Assembly: GCA_963720885.1 (NCBI GenBank)
Contig: CAVRGW010000005.1
Location: forward strand, 372,001-436,000
Source of the DNA: DATLLN01 sp963720885
Lineage (GTDB): Bacteria; Actinomycetota; Thermoleophilia; Gaiellales; JAICJC01
Reading direction: 5' to 3'
Length of the DNA stretch: 64,000 nucleotides
Below, one piece after another: positions 7,695-15,733 of the stretch (the stretch's first letter is position 1; each line of letters begins with the position of its first letter). Position numbers and translations under genes: made by a program. The notes beneath the pieces were generated by a model. The model searched no databases and was not told where the DNA came from. It saw only the letters and a program-made list of their open reading frames with translations.

Positions 7695-8311
7695 CGGGCG
7701 GCTCTCCCAGCGAGCACCCGGTCGGCGTCCGGCGAGCGGACGTACAGCGGCTCCGGCTCGCCCGCGGTCGGCAGCAGCCGGGCGTGGTGGCGCGCCCAGG
7801 GAACGTGCAGCGTCGAGCTGTCGGCGGGGATGTCGACGCCGGGCAACCCGTCGCGGTAGCGGAGGGCACCGTCGCCGGCGATCCGCGCACCCGCTGGTGC
7901 GAGCGCCGCCAGCGCCTCGGGCGCGTAGGCCCCGAGCGGCACCCCGGCACCGGCGGCGAAGACCTCGCCGCGGCGGGCGTCCACGCAGGCGACGTCGACG
8001 CCGTCGCCCTGAAGCAGGGCGTCCAGCGTCCCCACGCCGCGCACGGGGATGCGAAGGGCGAAGCCGAGCGAACGGGCGGTGGCGAGGCCGATGCGCAGGC
8101 CGGTGAACGTACCGGGCCCGGTGCCGACCACGATCGCCTCGACATCGGACGGCTCGACGCGGACGCTCCGCATCAGATGGTGGATGTCACCGAGCACCCG
8201 CTGCGCGCCGGTCGACCGGCCGCGCGTTGCCGATTCGGCCAGCACCTCGTCCCCGCGGCTGAGGCAGGCCGTCGTCACGTCCGTGGCTGTGTCAAGAGAG
8301 AGAACGAGCAA
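7691..8311 (-). CDS. tsaB: t6A biosynthesis protein TsaB
   Basis: 206 residues. ASKHA-like protein with LSLDTATDVTTACL at the start and GTGPGTFTGLRIGLATA (about 58-75), the TsaB signature. It is an inactive paralogue that dimerises with TsaD and is needed for t6A synthesis. The only start fitting the family is TTG at 8311. The frame-corrected 3' end of tsaE would stop at 8292, overlapping this start, which suggests translational coupling. Confidence 0.93.
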   Translation of the reverse strand: MLVLSLDTATDVTTACLSRGDEVLAESATRGRSTGAQRVLGDIHHLMRSVRVEPSDVEAIVVGTGPGTFTGLRIGLATARSLGFALRIPVRGVGTLDALLQGDGVDVACVDARRGEVFAAGAGVPLGAYAPEALAALAPAGARIAGDGALRYRDGLPGVDIPADSSTLHVPWARHHARLLPTAGEPEPLYVRSPDADRVLAGRAAR

Positions 8312-8350
8312 CGGCTTCGACTAGCGCGGAATCGTCGCTATACAGCGAGA

Positions 8351-8767
8351 TCAGCCTAGCATCGCCCCCCTGGTGCTGGAGCTCCACCCGGGCGCGCGCG
8401 AGGGCAGGACGCCGCGTCCCGCCGCGGGCCATTCCACGAAGATCACGGCGTCCTCCAGATAGGGCTCGAGGTCGACCAGCTCCTCCAGCGTCAGCCCGGC
8501 CGATCGGTAGAGGTCGAGGTGCGACACCGCGCCCGTCGCGGCCGGGTGCCGGGCGCCCACCGTGTAGGTCGGGCTGGCCACCGGCTCGGTGACGCCTAGC
8601 TCGCGTGCGGCGGCGCGCACGAACGTGGTCTTTCCGGCGCCCAGCTCGCCTTCCAGCTCCACGAGGTCGCCCAGCCCCAGCTCGCGGGCCAGCGCCGCGG
8701 CGATGCGGGCGGTCTCCTCCGGACTAGAAGAGGCCCAGCTGCGCGGGCTCGGCGCCTGCTCCGACAC
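8351..8767 (-). CDS. tsaE: t6A biosynthesis ATPase TsaE (C-terminus disrupted by a probable frameshift)
   Basis: 138 residues as read. P-loop ELGAGKTTFVRAAA (about 42-56), SPTYTV, HLDLYR and IFVEWP are all TsaE motifs; the protein is the ATPase that resets the TsaB-TsaD complex. After GVLP (near 8405) the frame gives a non-family tail ending at 8351. In another frame the DNA goes on with ARVELQHQGGDARL, the expected TsaE end, and stops at 8292. A one-base loss in the GCGCGC run at about 8395-8412 explains this. The GTG start at 8767 lies 44 nt inside the end of the uracil-DNA glycosylase gene. Confidence 0.85.
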   Translation of the reverse strand: MSEQAPSPRSWASSSPEETARIAAALARELGLGDLVELEGELGAGKTTFVRAAARELGVTEPVASPTYTVGARHPAATGAVSHLDLYRSAGLTLEELVDLEPYLEDAVIFVEWPAAGRGVLPSRAPGWSSSTRGAMLG

Positions 8768-9409
8768 CGACCGGCACCGGTTCGGGGGCTGCTGCCGGCA
8801 CGGGTTCTGCGGGCGCCGGCGGTGGCTCCGCGGACGGCGACATCAGCGCGGGCAGCCGGCTGAAGTCCTCGCGCAGCGTGTTCATCATGGCCGGTGTGTA
8901 GAGCGCGGCCGCCGGGTGGTAGATCGGGAACAGCTCTACGTCGACGCTGCCGATCCGCCGCTCCTGGGGGTGTCCGTGGACGCGGGTGATGCCCTCGGGG
9001 CGCCCGGTCAAGAGCTTGGTCGCGAAGTTGCCAAGCGTGCAGATCACCTTCGGCTGGATCAGCTCGACCTGGCTGAACAGGTACCCCTCGCACGCCTCGA
9101 TCTCGTTGGGCAGCGGGTCGCGGTTACCCGGCGGGCGGCACTTGATGACGTTGGCGATGTAGACCGCCTGGCGGCTGAGGCCGATCTCGCCAGCAGCGTC
9201 TCCAGAAGCTTTCCGGCCTGGCCGACGAACGGCACGCCCTGCTTGTCCTCGTGGAAGCCGGGCGCCTCGCCGACGAACATCAGGTCGGCGTCGGGATCGC
9301 CGCTGCCGACCACCACCTGCGTGCGGCCCTCGGACAGCGGGCAGCGGGTGCAGGAGCCCCACTCGGCGGAGAGCCGCTCCAGCTCAGCTCGTCGCGAAGC
9401 TGCATCCAT
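8724..9409 (-). CDS. Uracil-DNA glycosylase family 4-like (one frameshift near 9197), C-terminal clamp-binding-like motif
   Basis: About 228 residues once corrected. The first part (9409 to ~9200) has SCTRCPLSEGRTQVV and VGEAPGFHEDKQGVPFVGQAG. The frame then changes at LLETLLA/GEIGLSRQAVYIA, where one G is missing. The second part has VIKCRPPGNRDPLP, ACEGYL, and FPIYHPAAALY. Four cysteines (CxxC, KC, AC) fit the 4Fe-4S cluster of family 4 enzymes. It removes uracil from deaminated DNA. After the domain comes a Pro/Ala linker ending in AQLGLF at the very C-terminus, which looks like a beta-clamp-binding peptide. It heads the t6A operon. Confidence 0.88.
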
Positions 9410-9594
9410 CGGTCACGATTCTGCCACGGGATCCGGATGGATGTGTCACGGAGCCGGGTCCGCGGCAATGCCTACGCCGAGGTACGACCCAGGGATCTTT
9501 CGGCCGGTCGGGTCAATGTTGGTGAGGTCGTGGCTGCGGTCACGCGTGAGCAGCTCCGCCTCGCCGCGGCGGGAAGTGGCCCCCAAGGTCCCGG

Positions 9595-9876
9595 CTAGCG
9601 GGCGATGGTGTTGTGAACCTCGAAGATCTCGGGCTCGCCGGAGAACTCGATCCCGACCTCGGACAGGATCGGCATCAGCCGCTCACCGAACGCGTAGAGC
9701 TGCTCGGGTGAATCCCAGATCTCGCTGACGTGCAGATCGCCCTCGGAGCCGAAGCACACATGAAAGGCGAGCCCCTCGGGCGGGAAACCTCCGTCCGTCT
9801 GCTCCAGGCGCCGGATGCTTTCGTCGTACTTGTCAGCCGTCAGAGACGTCGGGTGGAAGCGGACGACGATGCTCAT
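9595..9876 (-). CDS. Small dimeric alpha/beta-barrel-like protein, unknown function
   Basis: 93 residues, MSIVVRFHPTSLTADKYDES to the end. The beta-alpha-beta pattern, a central HVCFGSEGDLHVSEIWDS, and a C-terminal EFSGEPEIFEV strand resemble antibiotic-biosynthesis-monooxygenase-like (ABM) ferredoxin-fold proteins seen beside metabolic genes. No catalytic residues are identifiable. AGAGG lies ~8 nt before the ATG and acts as ribosome binding site. It is a single gene between the glycosylase operon and the divergent secreted beta-propeller gene. The 185 bases between 9410 and 9594 hold nothing I recognise. Confidence 0.65.
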   Translation of the reverse strand: MSIVVRFHPTSLTADKYDESIRRLEQTDGGFPPEGLAFHVCFGSEGDLHVSEIWDSPEQLYAFGERLMPILSEVGIEFSGEPEIFEVHNTIAR

Positions 9877-9939
9877 GGGGAACCTCTCGATGGAAATCCA
9901 GACCCCCAGCGTAACCGGTTCTCAAGCACGCGGAGGCGT

Positions 9940-11364
9940 ATGGTGGACGGCATGCACCGGCTCCCCCTCCTCGCCGCCGCGGGAATAGTCGCCGTGCTGG
10001 CCGCACCGGCGGCGGCCGCCGACTGGCCGGCGTACCTGCACGATCCCCAGCACTCGTCGTGGAGCCCTGCCAAGGCGATCACCCCGGCCAACGCCGGCGG
10101 TCTGCGACAGGTGTGGCGCTGGGTGCCTCCTGCCATCGCCGGCAAGCCCGTACCGCGACTTCAGGCGAGCCCGGTGGTGGTCGGAGACCGCGTCTACATC
10201 GGCTCGAACACCGGCATGTTCTACGCGCTGCGCGCGGGCACCGGCGGCGTGGCGTGGAAGCGCCAGCTGGACGTCAGCACCAAGCTGACATGCGGCGCCC
10301 GGGGGATCACGGCGACGGCCACCGTGGCGCCGGATCCGGTCTCGGCCGCCGCCACGGTCTACGTGTCCGGCGCGCGATCGCTGTACGCGCTGGACGCCGC
10401 GACGGGCGCGGTGCGATGGCAGACCCAGATCGGCCCGGCCGGCGACCCGACCGTGAACGACTACTACAACTGGTCGTCGCCCACCGTGGTCGCAGGGCAC
10501 ATCTATCTGGGCATCTCGAGCTTCTGCGACGACCCGCTCGTGCGTGCCGGCGTCATCGAGATCGACCAGCACTCCGGTGCGGTCCAGCAGACCTGGTACG
10601 CGGTGCCCGATGGGTCGATCGGCGGCAGCGTGTGGACGTCGGTAGCCGCGTCGGCGTCGGGCGCGAACGTATGGGTGGCGACGGGCAACGAGTGCGACCC
10701 TACCGTGAACGCCTGCCCGGACGGCAATCTGACCGGCGACTCGCTGTCCATGGTGCGGCTGTCGGGCTCGCTCGCCCGGCTCGACGCGTGGCAGGTACCC
10801 GGGGCGGCCGGCAGTGGACACGACTGGGACTTCGGATCCTCGCCGACGCTGTTCGGCGGCGGGGGCAGCGCGGCCGCAGTCGGCGCCTGCAACAAGAACG
10901 GCGTCTACTACGCGCTCGGCCGAACGGCGCTCTCTGCCGGGCCGCTGTGGTCGGCCATGGTCGGCTCCAGCGAGGCGCCCGGCTCCTGCCTGGCCGCAGC
11001 CGTCTGGGATGCCGGCGGACGCCGCCTGTTCGCCGCATCGAACGTGACGACGATCGGCGGCGTGTCGTATCCCGGCTCCCTGCGGCGGGTCGACCCCGCC
11101 ACCGGGGCGTACGTCTGGCAGCTGGGGCTGCCGTGCACTGTGCTCGGTTCCCCGTCCGGCGACGCCGGCGGCGTGATCGCCGTCGTCACCCGCGGAAGCT
11201 GCACCGCGCCCGCCGCCGATGCCCTCTACCTGGTCGCGGCGAGCACCGGCCAGGTGCTGGCCGCGATCCCGACGTCAAGCCTGACCTTCGCCCAGCCGGC
11301 GTTCGCCGGAAAGCGCCTGTTCGTCGCCACCGAGACCAACGGGCTGCTCGCGCTCGCGCCCTGA
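9940..11364 (+). CDS. Secreted PQQ-type beta-propeller protein
   Basis: 474 residues. A signal peptide (HRLPLLAAAGIVAVLAAPA-AAA, cleavage near residue 27) leads into an eight-bladed-propeller-like region with repeats of the type VVGDRVYIGSNTGMFYALRAGTG, VYVSGARSLYALDAATGAVRW and GKRLFVATETNGLLALAP. These repeats match PQQ-dehydrogenase/BamB-like folds. Tryptophan docking motifs are partly kept (AGTGGVAWK, ATGAVRWQT). Without visible quinone or Ca2+ ligands I call it a propeller protein rather than a dehydrogenase. The start is ambiguous: ATG 9940, GTG 9943 (6 nt after GGAGG) or ATG 9952. Four or more cysteines suggest disulfides outside the cell. Confidence 0.75.
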   Translation: MVDGMHRLPLLAAAGIVAVLAAPAAAADWPAYLHDPQHSSWSPAKAITPANAGGLRQVWRWVPPAIAGKPVPRLQASPVVVGDRVYIGSNTGMFYALRAGTGGVAWKRQLDVSTKLTCGARGITATATVAPDPVSAAATVYVSGARSLYALDAATGAVRWQTQIGPAGDPTVNDYYNWSSPTVVAGHIYLGISSFCDDPLVRAGVIEIDQHSGAVQQTWYAVPDGSIGGSVWTSVAASASGANVWVATGNECDPTVNACPDGNLTGDSLSMVRLSGSLARLDAWQVPGAAGSGHDWDFGSSPTLFGGGGSAAAVGACNKNGVYYALGRTALSAGPLWSAMVGSSEAPGSCLAAAVWDAGGRRLFAASNVTTIGGVSYPGSLRRVDPATGAYVWQLGLPCTVLGSPSGDAGGVIAVVTRGSCTAPAADALYLVAASTGQVLAAIPTSSLTFAQPAFAGKRLFVATETNGLLALAP

Positions 11365-11434
11365 CCGGCGTGGCGGGCGGACGCCACGAGTAGAGTGGCA
11401 TCAAGCCTGGTATCCCGCCCGGGAACTGGAGCCC

Positions 11435-12157
11435 ATGTACGAATCGACCGTCATCATCGGCGCCGGCAGGGTCGGCACCACGATCGCCGCCCGGCTGCCC
11501 GGTGCGCGGCTGTTCGGCCACGAACGTCCTGACCTGACCGGATGCGAGCGGCTGGTGCTCGCCACGCCCGACGGGGCGATCCGCAACGTCTGCGAGGCGC
11601 TGGCGCCGGATCTGCCGGCAGGCTGCGCCGTCATCCACCTCTCCGGCGCCACGTCGGTCCGCGCCCTGGACGCGGCACCGGGTCCCACGGCGTGCGTGCA
11701 TCCGCTGCAGACGATCTGGCCGGAGCTCGGCCCCGACCAGCTGGAGGGCGCCTACGCCGCCGTGACCGGCGACGCCGCGCTCGGCGATCGGTTCGCCCGC
11801 CAGCTCGGGCTGACCCCGTTCCCGCTCGAGGACGACGCGAAGCCGCTCTACCACGCCGCCTCGGCCTTCGCCTCGAACTACCTGGTCACCCTGACCCACG
11901 TCGCCGCCCGGCTGATGCAGGAGGCCGGGGTCGGCGAGGAGCTTGCGTTCGCCGCGCTCCGTCCGATCCAACGGCGGACGGTCGAGGTGGCCGCCGGGCC
12001 GCCGACCGGGCCGATCGCGCGGGGCGACGCCGCCACCGTGCGCGCGCATCTGGCCGCGATCGACGACGACCTGGCGCCGCTCTACCGCGAGCTGGGCCGG
12101 GCCACGCTGCCGCTGGTCTCCCCCACCTCCGCCGACGCCGTCCGGGAGCTGCTTTGA
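11435..12157 (+). CDS. Rossmann-like / DUF2520 protein, pantothenate-operon associated
   Basis: 240 residues. NAD(P)-binding start VIIGAGRVGTTIA, then a LVLATPD strand and HLSGATS; the second half is helical (DUF2520) with YHAASAFASNYLVTL. The fold resembles ketopantoate reductase/6-phosphogluconate dehydrogenases, and the gene is commonly next to panC and panB, as here; it may supply ketopantoate reduction (PanE-like), which is inference. Its stop overlaps the panC start as TTGA. A likely -10 TAGAGT lies at 11391, giving a short leader. Confidence 0.85.
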   Translation: MYESTVIIGAGRVGTTIAARLPGARLFGHERPDLTGCERLVLATPDGAIRNVCEALAPDLPAGCAVIHLSGATSVRALDAAPGPTACVHPLQTIWPELGPDQLEGAYAAVTGDAALGDRFARQLGLTPFPLEDDAKPLYHAASAFASNYLVTLTHVAARLMQEAGVGEELAFAALRPIQRRTVEVAAGPPTGPIARGDAATVRAHLAAIDDDLAPLYRELGRATLPLVSPTSADAVRELL

Positions 12158-12873
12158 CCGTCGCGCTGGTGCCGACGATGGGCGGCCTCCACGACGGGCA
12201 CCGCGCGCTGCTCCGGGCCGCCCGGACGGAGGCCGACCGGGTCGTGATGAGCCTGTTCGTCAACCCGACGCAGTTCGGCCAGGGCGAGGACTTCACCCGC
12301 TACCCACGCGACGGCGAACGCGACCGGCGGATCGCCGCCGAGGAGGGCGTCGACGAGGTCTACGCCCCCACCGTCCAGGACGTCTACCCCACCGGCTTCT
12401 CGACCAGCGTCCACGTCGGCCCGCTGGCGGAGGCCTTCGAGGGGGCGTCGCGCCCCGGGCACTTCGCCGGCGTGGCGACGGTCGTGCTCAAGCTGTTCCA
12501 GCGTGTGCGGCCGGACATCGCCGTGTTCGGCCAGAAGGACGCGCAGCAGGTTGCCGTCATCCGCCGGATGGTGCGCGACCTGGACGTGCCCGTCGCCCTG
12601 CGCATCGTGCCCACGGTGCGCGAGCCGGACGGCCTCGCCGTCTCCACGCGCAATGCCTACCTGTCCGACGACGAGCGGCGCCGCGCGCCGTCGCTGCACC
12701 GCGCCCTGGTGGCCTGCGACCCGGCGCTGGTCGAGGGCGACCTCGACTACCTGGCGGTCGTCGACCCCGACACCTTCGAGCCGGTCGAGCCGCGGCCCGG
12801 GGCGATCGTCATCGGCGCCGCCCGCTTCGGTTCGACCCGACTGATCGACAACATCCCCGTGGAGGATTCGTGA
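12154..12873 (+). CDS. panC: Pantothenate synthetase, compact form
   Basis: 239 residues versus ~280 usual. It opens directly at VALVPTMGGLHDGH (the HIGH-like ATP motif), lacking the ~25 N-terminal residues most PanC have. VMSLFVNPTQFGQGEDFTRYPR, FGQKDAQQ and REPDGLAVSTRNAYLS are intact catalytic motifs. A further ~30-40 residues are missing between SLHRALVAC and the DYLAVVDPDTFEP strand. It condenses pantoate and beta-alanine with ATP. The TTG start at 12154 overlaps the upstream stop by 4 nt; its own stop overlaps panB as GTGA. Confidence 0.93.
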   Translation: MTVALVPTMGGLHDGHRALLRAARTEADRVVMSLFVNPTQFGQGEDFTRYPRDGERDRRIAAEEGVDEVYAPTVQDVYPTGFSTSVHVGPLAEAFEGASRPGHFAGVATVVLKLFQRVRPDIAVFGQKDAQQVAVIRRMVRDLDVPVALRIVPTVREPDGLAVSTRNAYLSDDERRRAPSLHRALVACDPALVEGDLDYLAVVDPDTFEPVEPRPGAIVIGAARFGSTRLIDNIPVEDS

Positions 12874-13751
12874 AGCTCTCGCTGCCCGATCTGCGCACCA
12901 TGAAGTCCCAGCGCCGACCGATCGTGATGATCACGGCGTACGACCATCCGACCGGCCGGATCGTCGACGCGGCCGGCGTCGACCTCGTGCTGGTGGGCGA
13001 CTCGGCCGCCAATGTGGTGCTCGGGCACGACTCGACCGTGCCGGCCACGATGGACGAGATGACCATCCTCACCCGGGCCGTCAGCCGGGGCGTCGAGCAC
13101 GCGCTGGTGATCGGCGACCTGCCGTTCATGTCCTACCAGGTGTCGGACGAGGAGGCCGTCCGCAGCGCCGGACGGCTGGTCAAGGAGGGAGGCGCCGACG
13201 CGGTCAAGCTCGAGGGCGCCGGGCCGTCGCTCGACCGGATCCGGGCGATCGTCGCCTCCGGCATCCCGGTGATGGGCCACCTTGGGCTGACGCCGCAGAC
13301 GGCCACCATCAAGGGCGGCCACAAGGCCCAGGGCCGGCAGGCCGAGGGTGCACGTGCGCTGTTCGCCGACGCGCTGGCCGTACAGACGGCGGGCTGTTTC
13401 GGCGTCGTGCTGGAGGCCGTGCCGCCGCAGGTCGCCGAGGCGATCTCCCGCCGGCTGGACATCGTCACCATCGGCATCGGCTCGGGCGCCGGGACGGACG
13501 GTCAGGTGCTGGTGCTCCACGACATGCTGGGCATCCGCAGCTCGGACGGCCCGCAGCCGCGCTTCGTCAAGCACTACGCAGAGGTGGGCGACGTGATGAA
13601 GGGAGCGGTCGAGCGCTACGCGACCGAGGTGCGCGGCGGCGAGTACCCGGCGGCCGAGCACACCTACTCGATGCCGCCCGCGGAGGTCGAGGCGTTCGAA
13701 CGCGCGATCGGCGCCGGCTCGATCGAGGAGAACGCCCTCGCGGACTGGTGA
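12870..13751 (+). CDS. panB: 3-methyl-2-oxobutanoate hydroxymethyltransferase
   Basis: 293 residues, TIM barrel. MITAYDHPTGRIVDAAGVD, LVGDSAANVVLGHDST (metal ligand Asp), DAVKLEGA, GIPVMGHLGLTPQ and VLVLHDMLG are PanB motifs. It makes ketopantoate from ketoisovalerate and methylene-tetrahydrofolate, the first pantothenate step. GTG start at 12870 overlaps the panC stop; GGAGG at 12861-12865 is just upstream. panD is not in the window. Confidence 0.97.
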   Translation: MKLSLPDLRTMKSQRRPIVMITAYDHPTGRIVDAAGVDLVLVGDSAANVVLGHDSTVPATMDEMTILTRAVSRGVEHALVIGDLPFMSYQVSDEEAVRSAGRLVKEGGADAVKLEGAGPSLDRIRAIVASGIPVMGHLGLTPQTATIKGGHKAQGRQAEGARALFADALAVQTAGCFGVVLEAVPPQVAEAISRRLDIVTIGIGSGAGTDGQVLVLHDMLGIRSSDGPQPRFVKHYAEVGDVMKGAVERYATEVRGGEYPAAEHTYSMPPAEVEAFERAIGAGSIEENALADW

Positions 13752-13759
13752 CGCCGACC

Positions 13760-13765
13760 TAGAAT
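13760..13765 (+). promoter_or_regulatory. -10 element for the glyoxalase gene (TAGAAT)
   Basis: TAGAAT ends 7 nt before the ATG at 13773 with no ribosome binding site between, so a leaderless transcript is likely. This supports the ATG at 13773 over the in-frame ATG at 13764. Confidence 0.7.
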
Positions 13766-13772
13766 GGCGGGC

Positions 13773-14159
13773 ATGACGACATTCCTTCACACCATGGTCC
13801 GGATCACCGATCCCCCGAAGAGCCGCGCGTTCTACGAGGCGCTGGGCTTCAGCTTCGCCCGCGAGATGGACATTGTCCGCAACGGCGAGAAGGAGGCGAC
13901 GAACTACTTCTTCAGCCTCCCCGGCAGCGACAACGTGCTCGAGCTGACGTTCAATCACGACGGGCGCAGCTACGACAACGGCACCGGCTACGGCCACATC
14001 GCGATCGGCGTCGACGATCTCGACGGCACCCTCCAGCAGCTGGCCGGCCAGGGCATCGAGCCGGAGCGGCCGCCCTACACGGTCAGTGACGGTGGGTCGC
14101 GGCTCTGCTTCGTGCGCGACCCTGACGGCTACAGGATCGAGATCATCGGGCGGGGCTGA
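13773..14159 (+). CDS. Glyoxalase I-like (lactoylglutathione lyase family)
   Basis: 128 residues, two VOC beta-alpha-beta-beta-beta modules. It starts MTTFLHTMVRITDPPKSRAFYEALGF, where the conserved H8 is a metal ligand; LPGSDNVLELTFNHDG carries a Glu ligand; YGHIAIGVDD carries the second His; and FVRDPDGYRIEIIGRG ends with the last Glu. This is the GloA pattern for detoxifying methylglyoxal as a thiol adduct; in an actinobacterium the thiol may be mycothiol. It stands alone after panB with its own promoter. Confidence 0.88.
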   Translation: MTTFLHTMVRITDPPKSRAFYEALGFSFAREMDIVRNGEKEATNYFFSLPGSDNVLELTFNHDGRSYDNGTGYGHIAIGVDDLDGTLQQLAGQGIEPERPPYTVSDGGSRLCFVRDPDGYRIEIIGRG

Positions 14160-14231
14160 CCGGCGGGTCGGGCAGGCACTGCATCGGTCGCATAGTGTCG
14201 GCATTCACCTGATCGAGGGAGGATGTGACCA

Positions 14232-14717
14232 ATGGCTGAGGCACCCGACCGGAAGACCGTCGACCTGTCCGCGTATCCGGATCTCGTGGTCATCTACCTG
14301 GGCATGCGGGTCGAGGAACCGCGAGGACTTGAGACCCTCAAGGCTCTGCGGCCGCAGATCGACGCCACGGTCGAGGAGCAGCCGGACGGGCTGCTGTTGC
14401 ACGAACGGCTCGTCTACGGCGATGACCCGCCGCACACCGGCATGCGCCAGTACTGGCGCGACTTCGAATCGCTCCAGGCCTGGACAAGGACGCTGCCCCA
14501 CAAGCAGTGGTGGACCGACTACCTGCGAGACCGGGGCGGCACGTCCTTCTGGCACGAGACCTACTTCCGCCGCGGCGGGTTCGAATCGATCTTCGTCGAC
14601 GTGGAGCCTGGCGTCGGGATGGCCAGATTCGCGCCAACCCGGCCCGCAACGGGCCCGATGCTCGGGGCTGGTGCGCGCGCCGACGCCGACCGCTCAGCAG
14701 CCGGCGTGCCCGGTTGA
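14232..14717 (+). CDS. DUF4188 family protein (putative monooxygenase-like)
   Basis: 161 residues. It opens with VDLSAYPDLVVIYLGMRVEEPRGLETL, a ferredoxin-like strand-helix pattern, and has RQYWRDFESLQAWTR and a WHETYF segment, as in DUF4188 proteins related to dimeric barrel haem/monooxygenase folds. Function is unproven. GGGAGG at 14217-14222 with ~9 nt spacing supports ATG 14232. It is a single gene; the region after it holds relic sequences. Confidence 0.7.
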   Translation: MAEAPDRKTVDLSAYPDLVVIYLGMRVEEPRGLETLKALRPQIDATVEEQPDGLLLHERLVYGDDPPHTGMRQYWRDFESLQAWTRTLPHKQWWTDYLRDRGGTSFWHETYFRRGGFESIFVDVEPGVGMARFAPTRPATGPMLGAGARADADRSAAGVPG

Positions 14718-14746
14718 GTGCCGGCTCGCCCGCCACACGGTCGATC

Positions 14747-14807
14747 CGCCGGCGTACTGTTCCTAGACGACTACCGGATCGAGCTGATCGAGCGAGCTGG
14801 CAGCTGA
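14747..14807 (+). repeat. Relic repeat copy 1 (tail of a glyoxalase-like gene)
   Basis: Contains CCTAGACGACTACCGGATCG then AGCTGATCGAGCG and a TGA stop; one frame reads DDYRIELIERA, the typical C-terminus of a VOC protein with no upstream body. Related copies are at 16503-16542 and, more decayed, at 16961-16995. The CCGGCGTACTGTTCCTAGACG lead-in resembles 16961-16982. Confidence 0.6.
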
Positions 14808-14890
14808 CGTTCCGTTAGGCCGACTCGATCGACGACGACAGCCACGCCCCAGATGTCCAACTGTTTGGCGCGGGCCGGGAGGGGCGCACT

Positions 14891-14932
14891 ATGAAGACGT
14901 TGGAGCTGTGCACGGACGGGGCGTGCTCGAGG
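14891..14932 (+). pseudogene. Relic of a ribonuclease HI-like gene start
   Basis: ATG preceded by GGGAGGGG reads MKTLELCTDGACS, matching the RNase HI opening (TDGACxGNPG), then runs into unrelated sequence (RVSAVASGR). Only the first ~13 codons survive, next to another relic. Short, so a chance match is possible. Confidence 0.4.
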
Positions 14933-14969
14933 GTGAGTGCGGTGGCCAGCGGCCGACCTCGATCGCTTC

Positions 14970-15437
14970 TCAGATCGTCTTCTGGCAGAAGACACTGGTC
15001 TCGATCGAGCGCGGGGTCATGCTCGCGTAGTCGCCGAAGGCATCGCATCGCTCAAAGCCCTCGCGCAGATAGAAGGCAATGGCTTCGGCCTGATACCTGC
15101 CGGTCTCCAGCCGGAGAGTCGAGTACCCCGCCGTCCTGGCTTCTCGTTCCAGACGCCGCAGGACGCCCGCAGCGATACCCATCCGCCGAGCCGTCGGCCG
15201 CGTATACATCCGCTTGACTTCGGCGAAACCGTCGTAGAAGGCCACGCCGCCGCAGCCGACGGCAACGCCGTCAACTCGTGCGACGAAGAACCGCACGTTC
15301 CCGCCGAAGAGCTGCTCGAGCGACACCGCATGATGCTGCTCCGGCAGATAGTTGCCCGCGAGCGCCAGGTCCAGCTCGGCGATGAGGTGCCGAACCTCAT
15401 CGGTGGCGGCCCCCATACGCTCAATCGTGAGATTCAT
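14970..15437 (-). CDS. GNAT family N-acetyltransferase
   Basis: 155 residues. Typical GNAT order: an N-terminal helix EVRHLIAELDLALAG, the strand pair FFVARVDGVAVGCGGVAFY, acetyl-CoA loop ARRMGIAAGVLRRLE (RxxGxA), then LRLETGRYQAEAIAFYLREGFERC. Similar to small-molecule or amino-acid acetyltransferases such as YpeA/argA-like families; substrate unknown. GAGGAG 6 nt upstream supports ATG 15437 rather than the TTG before it. It stands alone, convergent with the relic zone. The ~290 bases from 15438 to 15733 hold a TAGAAT (15584) that may start a long leader for the next gene, and otherwise nothing I recognise. Confidence 0.8.
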   Translation of the reverse strand: MNLTIERMGAATDEVRHLIAELDLALAGNYLPEQHHAVSLEQLFGGNVRFFVARVDGVAVGCGGVAFYDGFAEVKRMYTRPTARRMGIAAGVLRRLEREARTAGYSTLRLETGRYQAEAIAFYLREGFERCDAFGDYASMTPRSIETSVFCQKTI

Positions 15438-15733
15438 CAATCGCTCCTCGACACCATTGTCGCCACCCCGACGACCCCGACAGCCCGTCGCAGGTCGAGC
15501 CTAGCTGGCACGGGGTGCTGCGAAGCCCGCCGAGTCGCAGCAACGCTCGCAGTCGCGGAAGCACGCTGGACACCGCTGTTCGATAGAATGACGTGGGGCG
15601 TTTCGGGCCCTGGCGTCAAGCAGCAACTCGTAACCACCGGAACACCCGGTTTGCCACAGCGACTGTCCTGCGCATGGGATCGCCATCGGGCCCCGCCCCT
15701 CTCTCTTGAAGGCCGACACGGAGTAGCCCCCAG

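Noticed and set aside
8390..8415. Programmed frameshift in tsaE
   Set aside because: No slippery heptamer or downstream pseudoknot is evident; a simple indel in a GC repeat is more economical.
15588..15713. A possible short ORF after TAGAAT at 15584
   Set aside because: The GTG is only 3 nt after the -10, too close for a leaderless start, and the product has no recognisable features.
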